This document shows positions 22,901 through 33,470 of a stretch of 62,134 bases of DNA, piece by piece. This stretch comes from Tieghemiomyces parasiticus (Eukaryota > Kickxellomycota > Dimargaritomycetes > Dimargaritales > Dimargaritaceae), in NCBI GenBank assembly GCA_027575765.1, contig JANBPT010000172.1, positions 1-62,134 of the forward strand. The letters run 5' to 3'. The translations under genes and the position numbers were made by a program. Below the pieces are notes generated by a model that saw only the letters and a list, made by a program, of their open reading frames with translations, did not search any database and was not told where the DNA came from. Position 1 is the first letter of the stretch. Each line of letters starts with the position of its first letter.

Positions 22901-24563
22901 CAATCCAATCCCATTCGGGACACCTTTTATGGTGTCTAAGTAATACCTGGAAAGGGTGTATTTAAAAGGCAAGCATTGCCCAGGAAGGCACGCGTAACGA
23001 TTTTCGACATGTCAGGCTCGCACGCCGTACTTCTCGTCAGGGCAGAGGTCCACAGTCTAAGTTTTTTGCGGGTTCTCTTCCGCACCTTTCAAACAGCCCA
23101 GCGGTGAAGAATTACATGGCCGACCTGCGAACATTACTGCAGTCGACTCAGCGCAGGTTGCACGGGCCGGCGGAGTTTGAAAGCAATGAAGGCGGTTTAA
23201 GCAGTCCCGCCAATGACTCAACGTACGCCGGTCGATGAGGCAGGGGGGGGGAGGGCAAATGGTCCCAGAGGCCATCAGTATAACAGGGTCTGCCAGCCCA
23301 ATTGTTTGGCTGCAAGGGGTTTCGTGCCAGCGAGCTCTGTCCGCTTCAAGGTCCTTGTCTATGCTAAACTCTGCGACCTGCTGAAGTAGTATCGGGCTGG
23401 CCACTGAAGCAGGAGCTCGTTCATCATTGGCAGTCGCCGTGTCATGTTCAGGGAGTTAAGGGTGTATTACCATCCCCAGTACAGCCGGCCCACCGATCGC
23501 CGTACTGCTTAAAGTTGAGTGCTAAGGATATCGGGGAAGGATACTGTTGAATAGAGAAGCGAGGTCGGTATGTACCTTTTTTGGGGAGGAGAGGAATAGG
23601 GGTTAACTCCAGGCTGGTGGGCGGCCACCTTGTCCCATAGCTGAGTTCATACAGGATCCGTGGATGTAAACGGTAAACACAACTCGAGAAGAGAAACCCG
23701 CTGGCTGGGAGCAAACGTTGTGACCTGAACTACTATAGCAATCGGTGACAATACTTGGCCGACTGTGGATCAAACTAGACGATAAACCAGATCCCGCTCC
23801 TTGTCAGTCGCTCCTTTATAAGCTAGCGGTCTATTGCCCGGTGCCTAGGGTCTGGAAAGGGGTAGAACTAATTCGGAGTCTGCGTATACCCTACGGGATC
23901 ATTTATTACGACAATTGTCGTTGGTCGTATGCTTTCATTCCAACCCGGCCTTCCTAATTGTGAATAAGAGTCAAGCGTGGCTAAGGTAAGTGTGGTACAG
24001 CATCGACAGCCCAGTCTGACATCAAGTCCTAATTTTTCCACCTTCACTTAGGACGGGGGCGCTAGCTCGTACCCAGCGACCCTCGCGCCCTTCCTCAACA
24101 TACCATGGTCTATCTACGTTGGCCTCAACCTCTCACTTTGCAGAGGCTAGCGTCCAGAGGACTTGGCAAGTACCTGTACGGCATGGTCGGCTGTGAGCGG
24201 CGATGGGGGGGGGAGAAAGGGCCCATTGTCGGATGAGGTCACGTCACGGCTGCCTTACAATGCAGCCAAGTTTTCTGGGCATTTTACGTCCAATACCACT
24301 GACCTATTATTGTAACCGTGCAACCAAGGTGATACAGGTCCGATTCTGTACTGTCCCAGGCGTCTTCTGCCCTGGTGCAACTGAAGGCGAGAGGACGGAG
24401 ACGACCCCGACCTCCTTGGCGCCTGACAGGCACCGGTGCTGCTGAGTTTCTTCATTCCCCCCTCCCCACGGTTTAGAATTCCCATTTACAATCCACCTTC
24501 GTGCACTGCCCCTCCTCTACCGCATTTCCTACTTAGTATTGCCCCGCGCCCCTCTATACCGAT
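16991..24563. other. 7.6 kb gene-free stretch
   Basis: I see no gene here on either strand. Open frames are all short (about 60-180 codons), with no family motif and no clear run of GC-rich codons. Base composition is near even. There are pure G or C tracts (G8 at 18940, C11 at 20737, G10 at 22629, G9 at 23243, G9 at 24205). I noticed no tRNA, rRNA, long terminal repeat or transposase fragment, but could not run a search. The last few hundred bases are C/T-richer and probably the leader of the PX gene. Confidence 0.5.
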
Positions 24564-26359
24564 ATGGCCCTTCACGAGCGGCTACAGACCGCCCTCAACT
24601 TGAGTTACGAGCTTTCAGGTGGGTGTCTTACCTCGGTGCTTCTACGCTGGCAGCGTCCCGTGGATCGTTCCGGTCGCCCTTAAGGCCTATCCGTACTAAT
24701 TGCCTTGCACATCTTGACCTCGCCGTGCTGTGCCGCTCCGACGACCAGTGGCCCTCAAGGCCGTCACCGACAACATCCTCATCCGCAAGGTTCGCCGCAT
24801 TCAGGGCCCACAAGCCCCCGAACTCGAGGATGTCGACGTTCTCAACGCCGACGCTGAAGACCTCACCTTATGTGTTCGAGGTAAGTACCAGACCCGGAGG
24901 GTCAACTGTGAATACTTGACCTATTCACCTCTACTAGAGCCGTGCAGCGGTACCCCGTCCACCCTTAAGCGTCAGCCCCCCCTCCCGTAGCTGATTCCCC
25001 CGCTTCCTATCCTTCGACTTCCTTTCTCTTCGTAGTTCTCAAGCACCGTGCTCACCTACGCGACACGGCGGCCCGGCTGGCCAAGATCCAGTACCAATGC
25101 TTCTACGACGGCGCCAAGGAGCTCAGTCCAGGTGGCGCCAGCAAGGCTGAGCTGGCATCCCAGGGCCAACGTCTCATCGAAGCCGTGCGAGACGCCCTGC
25201 GCACCGCGGGAGAGCTAGTACCTACCCATGAGCGCGTTCCCGAGCTCACGACGTTCCTAGCCTCGGACCTGCTACACGCCTTCCTTGATAGCGCCCACCG
25301 CCCAACGACGCTTCACTCAACCGCGATCGCAGAGGACAGCGACGAGGACGCCCCTAGTATGTACCAGAGCGTATACAATCTTGGCGCATCTCAGCCCACG
25401 TCACCCGACGCTGACCAGCTTCTGACCCGAGCGCGCGACCGCCTGGCATCCTTCGGCCCCGCCACCTCTCCGCCTGCCGGGTCCAACTCCGACCAGCTAT
25501 TGTGGTCACAGGCCGAGATGGACCCGGATTACCTGTCTCCCGCCTCAGCGGCGCGGCGCCGGGCCTCAGCTGACCTCCCGTCCGCCCATCACTTGGCCCC
25601 GCATCCGGTTGCCCGGTCCGTTTCCCGCGACGGTCTGGTCGACTTGACGTCCGGTGACGAGGACGACGACACCGACACGAGCGGTCAGCTCTCGCCGCTC
25701 ACAGATTCGGAGCTCGCCGCCCAGTTTCCCGATCCGCAGCCCATCTTCGCCACCGAAATCACCGTCACGGACCCGGTACGTGTAGGGTTCGGTCTGCAAT
25801 CCTACGTGGTGTTCAAGTGCCGCGCCATCCGGCCCGATGTAAGTGATGTACCATTGCCTATCCCCGGCTGTTCCTACTGGCCGAATGACCCCACCCGCCC
25901 CCGTTAACCTGATCTTTCATTTTAATCCTCGCCCAACCACCCCCATACGCAGGGCACCGAGGTGAGTGTCCGCCGCCGGTACACCGATTTCGAGAACCTG
26001 CGGCGGGTACTTGCGCGATGCTACCGGCCCTTCCGCAAGGGTATCCCCCGACTGCCGGAGAAGAAAGTTATTGGTACGTCACTCTTTTGGCTAGGGCTAA
26101 AGGATGGCCGGATACCATCTCGCCGTTCTTCCCTTCATGGGCTGCTAGTTCGGGCCCGCCTTCTCACTCCTTATTGCGTGCCTCCCTCCCCTCCATTAAT
26201 CCCTTCCCATGTTGATCAGGCAACTTTGAGCGGGACTTTTTGGAACGCCGTCAGCACGGCCTGCAGTATTTTCTATCCTACGTGGTCCTCCACCCCATCA
26301 TCGGAACCAGTCCCGTCCTCAAAAAGTGGTTCAACGTCAGCTCGGCCCCTGCTCGCTAA
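24564..26359 (+). CDS. PX-domain protein, Ypt35-like, five exons
   Basis: Exons 24564-24618, 24749-24880, 25036-25838, 25953-26073, 26220-26359; introns of 130, 155, 114 and 146 nt; product 416 aa. The first intron has a clear branch site TACTAAT. A PX domain fills residues ~300-412: EITVTDPVRVGFGLQSYVVF, RRRYTDFENLRRVL with the phosphoinositide-binding RRY, GIPRLPEKKVIG, and then FERDFLERRQHGLQYFLSYV and TSPVLKKWF. The FLExRRxGLxxFL...SPxLKxW ending is the pattern of the fungal Ypt35 group, endosomal PX adaptors that recruit Vps13 in yeast. The domain should bind PI3P on endosomes or vacuoles. The first ~110 residues look helical; residues ~140-280 are acidic, Ser-rich and disordered. Yeast Ypt35 is roughly half this length. 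Confidence 0.82.
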
Positions 26360-28951
26360 TATAGTCGGTACCAATGGAGTATTCACTTGTATATGTAAAT
26401 TAAAGTGCGACATGCCTTCTTTCACCGCCACTGGGACATTTATTTGCCTGGCACACATTGCTGTATACTAAGGTAAGGGCCAGCATCCATCGTGTTCGGC
26501 ATCGCATCGACTGGGGAACGTTCGTCAGGATATTCCCGAAGCGTACCCTCGCAACTTACCCCTCTCCGACCAACCTGGCTGCAAGGTTATTTCGACGCCA
26601 CCAAATAAGCACAATATTGCCTGGTAAGTATCCCACGTCCACGTTGAAATCGATTTGCCGATCGTAACGTAGCTGAGGGTGTCAATGGGCTAGACGGGCG
26701 ATGCCATGTGGCTGGTTCTCGATCACTGCCCGGCTGCTCCAAAGAATTGAAGCCAAGCATTCCAAACATGACACGGCTTGGTGAAGATAAGGGCGCTCTC
26801 ACTGCTGACAATCAATGCCGATATTTCCTACGGAGAGGAGGCCGACATTCGACAGTCTACTAATCGGGTCGATCGCAGGCCGTGAGCGACAGTCGGAACC
26901 CCAGCGGACCCATCCTCATTCGGACACCTCCCCCCCCCCCGCAGTTCGCGACCTAATTAGGATCGTCCACTACGCTAAGACTTGCATCTCCTCCATCCAG
27001 ATGGCCAGATGTGACCGGCCCGGTAGGGATTGACCCACCGTCTCGGTGAACGAAACGGCGACTAAGGGGAGTTGTGTGGACCATTACGACACTCGTTCTT
27101 ACTGTAGATATTTCTTACCTGGTCCCAAAATCCAAAGTGCTTAGGTCGCCATGCGGCTAGGATCTTCAGGCCCACCTTCCCTACGGCTACTTGGCTCTAC
27201 TGATCGGGTGGTGACCCCGTCACTCAGCTATACCGATAAAGACCCTTCGTTTAGCGGCACTAATTTACGAAATACCAAATTGGGTACTGTATTGGTCCTC
27301 TTGGCTTTGCCCAACTAGCCCCTGACCCGACTAGGGCAGTCATAAGGCCACAATGTACCCTAGGGGTATTCCCACGTCAATAGCCCCCCCTTCTCGGACG
27401 CACCTCACTAGTGGAGAGACACGGCGACTTCTCCAAATGCTCGAACCCCTCCTGGTCATCTAATTTGTTTGCGTCTGGCTAGGCCCCGATGACCGTCAGG
27501 ACGACCGAAGCGGCGTATTCGTAGATGGGTAGCGGCGAACATTGGCTTTGGACCCTCCTGATGGCAAGGGTGGGTCCAAGTCCACAATACTTGATAGCAC
27601 TGTACTGGGTTCTCGGGTGGAGGGGCGGGTTCTTCATGTATTAATTGAGAGTAAATGCCGAGTCACGACCTTGGCTAATGGCTGCAGTTCCAACTACCAG
27701 TTCGTTCGGCGCGGCACTCGCATGGTGATGGCGATCAGGGCCCCGTCTACTTCTGACCAGGAAAGGTGGTGTAACGGAAAGGGACTAGGTTCAGCCGTTG
27801 CTACTACGTGTGGCCGCGGATCGACAAGCCATTGTGTCGCCACGCGAGTTGGACCGACAAAACGGCTGTTAATCACCACTACGCGAGCGAGGGAGATCCG
27901 CAAGTGATCGGGGGAGGGGGGCTGATGAAGTAACCGATCCCTAGTGCTAGGACACCCAGTGGCCCTACTATTTTCAACCAGAAAAAGGCCTATTGGTGCT
28001 GCTAAAGGGGCATCGCCGGTTAACCTCTGTCCCATCGCCGCCTGGTTAGGGGAATAACGGTTGGTAAAGGCCTGTCCACCTGGGTTAACGAGCGACGTCG
28101 GATCGCGATCAACTTTGGCTCTACTGGGATGGCAAAGGGATCCTGAACACTCCTCTCATGGATATTGTATCCTCGAGCCCGGTGTGAACATGGCGGCTAA
28201 TTGACATTTAGCGGTGGAGGGTGGCTCCTTGGCGAACAGCGCAGCCTCTGCAGCCCTGGACCGTGCGGAGAAGCCGCCCGAGCGATTGAGGCGGCGAAGC
28301 AAAGGTGAACGAAACCGAACTACTACGAACTAGACGGTTCGCGAGTGTGAATCCGGTAGAGCCGACCGGTGACCTGGAGCTTCATGGCGCTAGGGTCCCC
28401 CGGACCGCTCCATTCTGTACCGCGTGGCCTCACGCTCAACGACAGCCATGTACCGTGACTGAGCTACCCCGGCCAGGGCGGGGTGGGGACCTGTCGGTTA
28501 CCCCAACCTCCAAATATTAGTGACGAGGTGAGCGACAGTACAAGGAACAAGGGTGGCGGGCTGTGAGGCTACCACGCAGGCCAGGAGTGAGGAGTGAAAA
28601 ACGACGGCCTAAACGGGGGCAATGGCCGATCCCCACCTGGCCTTGCCGTTCCTCTTTTTCCCTCGTCCCTCGCAATGGAGGGGGAGGGATCTTTCAAACC
28701 TAGGACTGGCCATAATCCAACGGCCACCTTTCGCCTTGGTTTAGTCAAAGCAGGTGGGGACCAGGGTGGGAAAGAGAATAGTGTCGCTATTCAACGTGCT
28801 GACCGTCCCTACTACACCTTCACTGCAGCCTTATAAATACCCTCTGTCCCCTCACCAACTTTCCAATCCATAGCACATTGTTCTATACCACTGACGTCGC
28901 CGCCATTCCATCGCCTCCCTTAACCTCCTCCCCACCCTTTCGTTTGGAATC
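26360..28951. other. Gene-free stretch, ending in HSF-gene promoter
   Basis: 2.6 kb with no convincing coding region. The first ~100 bp are AT-rich, probably the 3' UTR of the PX gene. A C11 tract lies at 26930-26940. The final 130 bp hold a TATA element and a C/T-rich leader for the HSF-type gene. Confidence 0.5.
28831..28839 (+). promoter_or_regulatory. TATA box of the HSF-type gene
   Basis: TTATAAATA, 113 bp before the start codon, followed by a C/T-rich leader. Confidence 0.6.
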
Positions 28952-29767
28952 ATGAACCCCAAATCCTTCAGCTTTGTACAAAAGTTGTACTACACCCTCG
29001 AAGACCCAAGCTACCGCCATTGCGTACAGTGGGACTGCAGCGGCCGGTTTATGGTGTTCACCAATGTTCGCGAGTATGAGCGCCTCGTTTTGCCCCGCTA
29101 CCACCAAACTCGCGCCTTCAAATCATTGGTGCGCCAGCTTCATCTCTACGGTTTCCGTCGCGGCACGGACGCCCGCAAGGTCCGCGACAATAGCCTGGTC
29201 AACTACTGCAGCTTCTACCACCCGCAGTTTGTCCGCGGCCGGCCGGATCTCCTACCCGTCATCCGTCGCAAGCCCAAGTCCGCCAAGGCCCGGGAAAGCG
29301 CGCTACTTACGGTTCCTCAGGGTAGCTACTGTGATCTCCCCACTCTGGCTAGCGGCACCCAGTCCCCTAGCCCGTCCTACAGCACCTCCTCAGACCCCGG
29401 CGCGGACCTAACTACTGGCATGTCTCTCGCGGGTGATTTCACGTGGACTCACTTCCTACCAGTCTCCGACCTGCCCTTCGCTTCCCAGCCCGCCCCTGAC
29501 TACTCGTCCTACGCTCCGATCTATCCCTTCCTGAGCACCTCCGAACCTCTCCCGTCGGCTCCGGCGCCTTACCCCACAATCTTGGGCGAGCCGACTGTAG
29601 GAATGTTCACTCCGCCCGGGTCCGTCTCGCCGCCGGTCGGCACGTACAACACCGCCTACTTTAATTCACAGGTACTATCCACGCAAGCTCCTACCGGCCT
29701 ACCCTACATGGATTTTGCCACTGGCGAGGGCCTTACCGAGACTAACGCTGGTGCCTACTCGCTATGA
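28952..29767 (+). CDS. HSF-type DNA-binding transcription factor
   Basis: Single-exon, 271 aa. Residues ~5-108 are an HSF-type winged helix: FVQKLYYTLEDPSYRHCVQW, FTNVREYERLVLPRYH, then the recognition helix region AFKSLVRQLHLYGFRRG (consensus NFxSFVRQLNxYGFxK) and the closing FYHPQFVRGRPDLLPVIRRK. It should bind nGAAn-type elements in the nucleus. Differences from classical heat-shock factors: the recognition helix has L and H where F and N are usual, and no heptad-repeat coiled coil follows for trimerisation. The C-terminal half is a Ser/Pro/Tyr-rich probable activation region. It may therefore be one of the HSF-like developmental regulators rather than the main heat-shock factor. A TATA box lies upstream. 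Confidence 0.88.
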   Translation: MNPKSFSFVQKLYYTLEDPSYRHCVQWDCSGRFMVFTNVREYERLVLPRYHQTRAFKSLVRQLHLYGFRRGTDARKVRDNSLVNYCSFYHPQFVRGRPDLLPVIRRKPKSAKARESALLTVPQGSYCDLPTLASGTQSPSPSYSTSSDPGADLTTGMSLAGDFTWTHFLPVSDLPFASQPAPDYSSYAPIYPFLSTSEPLPSAPAPYPTILGEPTVGMFTPPGSVSPPVGTYNTAYFNSQVLSTQAPTGLPYMDFATGEGLTETNAGAYSL

Positions 29768-32636
29768 GCGTAAATTTTCCCAGTTGTACATAATTCCCTA
29801 CACGGTCCGCCCTTCCGTATTTTCAACTTCACCTCCAACACTTCCGCATTACGTTTCATGCTTTTACACGCATTACTTTTCTTATTTAACCAACCGCTAG
29901 CCGGCTGGGGTGGACCACCACATCCCTCCTGTACCATATATCGGCCATTCCCTCCCTTCGGGCCTGTTGCCTTCCTTTAATATTCACTTGAGTATTGACA
30001 TCAAGAAATTTTTCCGGCCTGCACATCTCCCGTTCGTAATTAAACCCCCCCCCCCACATAATCACCTTCTCAATAGCAGACCAACATCAAGTGGCGATAA
30101 ATTACCAGCCAAATTCGGCTCCGGGCCGGGCGGGGGGGGGCTACAGATCAGTGAGAACATTTCTACCCTATTTTCCCTCCCACTGTGCTTTAATAGGCTT
30201 CGGGGCAACGGTCTGGCAACATCTGAGTGATCGCCCCACAACGTCAGGGCCATAGCTCGGGTATTTCGCCAAAAGCGGTAGGTAGGAGCCCAAACGGTGG
30301 GGACTGCGCTCGTGGGAGGACCAGCGGGCCGCATCGAAGTACCGATGGCACAATTGGCCTCATCCACGGTGGGCTGGAGTTAAGAGCAACACAGGTGAGT
30401 AGAGGGGAAGGACCACACCCTTGAAGCTGGTGATGCTTCCCAATAGGACCAAGACAATAGACATACCGCCGCCACCAGTCACGATACAGCAACGTCAGAA
30501 CTAAACATCAACTAGACTGCAACTCCGAGGTATGCTGGGATAGAGTGTAGAGCCAATTGGCCTCCTTTTTTGGGGGGTTCGGGGATCGAAGCAGCCCCTA
30601 TTACATAGACGGTGGGGGGGGGGGGAGAGGTTGGGTTTCACGATGCCTACTGCCCCCGACACTGCGGGGCTTGGCGGGTGGGCGGCAATTGCGTTATAGA
30701 GGGCCCGGCTCGTCGATTACCAAGCAGGACCCTACCATACGACGCCGTGTGGCCAGGATAGAGGGCTCTACCTTCCGACTCGACCCTGAAACTGTCGATG
30801 CGGTTGCTTAAACTAGATGAGTCCAGTCTGTTGCCAAGACCGGCACAATCGACGCATCATAGGAGAGATGTGCGCTAGCTCCAAGTGCCTGATAACGCCT
30901 ACCAGTAGGTTGAATTTACCCAGTGGGGGCACTCTAATGCCGTGGCCGGGTTCGTCCGCGCGGAGGAAACCTCTGTTTTACCCTCAGCCGCGGAGGAGCA
31001 GGTCTGACCTGGGACACGCGAATAAGCGGGGCCAATCCGCGAGCGGAGGAAACGGTGCCGTAGCCGGGTTACCCACTATAGGCTAGCTATGATGGGCTGC
31101 ATGTTGTACCTAATCAGTGAGGAGTCGGGAAAATCCAGTTCACAATTTTCCCTGTGAACGATTGCATGGACCACTGCAGTATACCAATGTGAGCGGCACC
31201 CATTTTTTGGGGGTGGCCAGGGACTTCAAGACGAGTCTGACCCCGTTTTCGGCTACTACGTGTTAGCTATTACTCTCAACGCCACTCCCCAGCGAAGGTC
31301 ATTTCTACCGAATGTCATAGGTAAGATCCTAAACCTACCTCGTCCATAGTTGGACCGCGTCCAGAACGCGGGTCCGCGCTGCTACTGTTCGGCTATTCGG
31401 ATTTCCTGATATGCGTACAGAAGCTTCCCCGCCGCTGTATTGCGCCTATTATTGGGCGTTACCATCCCAATATGATGACCGATCAAAAGTATACTTTCTA
31501 TGGAGCACTAGAATTGCCTCGGTGGGCCACTTCTATATGGTGTACGGCCTTGGGTGCGCTTACTGAGATGCTGAATTGTCGATGGTGTGGCAGGATGCAC
31601 ACCCCGAGGAGAAAACGGTAACAGTAGCGATCAAACACGGAGGGCTGCAGGTGAGCAGCCTAAAATAAAAAAAATGATGTATTACTTGCACACCTGAGAA
31701 AATCCAACATGTAGCCCAATTCGTCCGTCTTATATACAGAAGTAACGTATTGATGGAATGTCAATTGGCGTGATGAGGTTTTGTCCGGGCCGCTTTTGAT
31801 TAGAAAGCGGGGTCGGTTCGGCGTAAACCTCGAATCAAATGGAATGTAACCCTTACCATTCGAGTCCGGCCTGTGGGCCTTCAACGGGCCAAATAATTGC
31901 GGGCAAGATTCCATCAGGAAGGTAGGCCTAGAAGTCGTTTGGTAGAAGCTGGCAGCCTTAAACTGAGAGGATAGTCAGACGAGTCTCTAGTTGCAATAGG
32001 CTCCATCGGCTAGGGGCGGTTTATTAACTGGCGAAATCTAGTGCTATCACTGGGACCAAAGCTGACGAGTAGCACTCGTCTGTAGACTATGGTGTTTAGG
32101 GTCCCAAACGGCGCTGTCGGGGAAGGACTAGTAGACTGCCTTTACAGTACCATGCTCTGCGTAAGTCGCGACCAGGGGGTTACGCCCACTTGTCTAAAGG
32201 TCATACCATAATCCCAGAGATAATGATTCGCCAGGACTAGTCCAGAACGGCCAGTATGCGTCCTGGCCTACCAGGGTACGATAGATGATTTAATCCATTT
32301 CCGCAGAAAATATTATTTTTAATCATATCGCACCAATGAATATATTCACCAAGCCACTTCGTCCGCTAGGCCGCCAGGTCAGCCGAAATATCAGAAGCCT
32401 GCGGTGGTAATTGACGCTCCAGTTGCGTTAGTAGCGACCCAGGCTTTACAGGGTGCTAATAGGAGTGCGGCACGATCATAGGGAGTTGATGACAAAATAA
32501 GTAGGGGGTGGGGTGGGGGGTAGGGGGTGTCGATCGTATCAAGTGTTTAGTTCGGATGCGCGAGGACCTCATGTCTCCACTCCCAATTTTATACAAATTA
32601 CTGCACGTGTGAGTACGGGCGACCTTACAACCCCCG
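29768..32636. other. Gene-free stretch
   Basis: 2.9 kb between the convergent HSF-type and Rmp1-like genes. It holds a C11 tract (30045-30055), G9 (30132-30140) and G12 (30614-30625). The first 200 bp are AT-rich 3' UTR. I see no gene; an additional 3' exon of the Rmp1-like gene could be hidden here but I could not identify one. Confidence 0.45.
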
Positions 32637-33470
32637 TTAAGCCACCGTGGGCCCTATTAGAGCCAGAGATTGTAACCTTACCTTGTAAAAGGTGAGCTGC
32701 GTCATGATCAGGTCGTAGGCCTTCTCCATTTCCAGTATCCACAAGCGGGCCTGGCTCTGCAGACGGCTCAGTGAGCTAATCACCACAACGGCCAAGCTCA
32801 TAAAGGTACCCCGGCTCAAAAGGAGGAAAAAGGCCTGATAAGCGACCGCCGCGTCCTCGATCAGATGCTTCAATACCAGAATGAGACGGGCGAAGCGCAC
32901 ATTGAGACTAACTAGAAAAAAACGGGATGGTAGGAGCGCGGGCACAGTGTTCGACTCGACCAAGGAGGCAAGCGTCGGCGCCAGGATGGTCAGGATTACA
33001 TTGACGTCATTGGCCTGTACCAGCTTGATGTCACGGAAGACCTGGAGCGAGAGGGGGTGTGATGGCGGGCGTTTGGAAGGGAAAGGGTGGGGTGGTTGGT
33101 GAAAGTTGCGGTGAGGAGGGAGGGGTAAACGGACGGCCCGGAGCCTTGGTAACGGCCTCCCGCCAGTAAGACTTACGGCATGCAGCTTGCGGAAGTGAAC
33201 GGTAGTAAGATGAGCATTGCGATTACGGTAGGCTAACTGCTTGAGCACGACAGTCTCGCGCCAAAATAAGGGCCTGTTGACTTGCTGGCAGAGCGGTAGA
33301 AGCGGCGCCAACGCCTTGCGGGCCTGGCCGGCCGATTGGAGGGTGACTTGCGGGAGCTCGTCAGTGAGTGGCCCGGCTAGCTGGCTGATCACCTTGGCAT
33401 CCAACTCCTCGTGGGCTAACCCTGGAAACGGCGGCGCCCGCCGACTACGAATGTGGTCAGTGTCTTGCAT
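32637..33470 (-). CDS. RNase MRP subunit Rmp1 / NEPRO-like protein
   Basis: Exons on the minus strand: 33470-33177 and 33041-32637; the 135-nt intron is GTAAGT...CTCCAG and removes 45 in-frame codons, including sequence unlike the family. Spliced length is 232 aa, near yeast Rmp1 (~200). Key motifs: WRETVVLKQLAYRNRNAHLT and VHFRKLHAVFRDIKLV match the Rmp1/NEPRO pattern (L+xLxYRnxNxHr...wr+L), and LSRGTFMSLAVVVISSLSRL matches its second conserved helix. The yeast protein is a specific subunit of RNase MRP, the nucleolar RNP that cleaves pre-rRNA. The last 14 residues follow a perfect donor (CAAG|GTAAGG at 32682/32681), so the true C-terminus may lie in a further exon downstream. Confidence 0.72.
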   Translation of the reverse strand: MQDTDHIRSRRAPPFPGLAHEELDAKVISQLAGPLTDELPQVTLQSAGQARKALAPLLPLCQQVNRPLFWRETVVLKQLAYRNRNAHLTTVHFRKLHAVSLTGGRPLPRLRAVRLPLPPHRNFHQPPHPFPSKRPPSHPLSLQVFRDIKLVQANDVNVILTILAPTLASLVESNTVPALLPSRFFLVSLNVRFARLILVLKHLIEDAAVAYQAFFLLLSRGTFMSLAVVVISSLSRLQSQARLWILEMEKAYDLIMTQLTFYKVRLQSLALIGPTVA

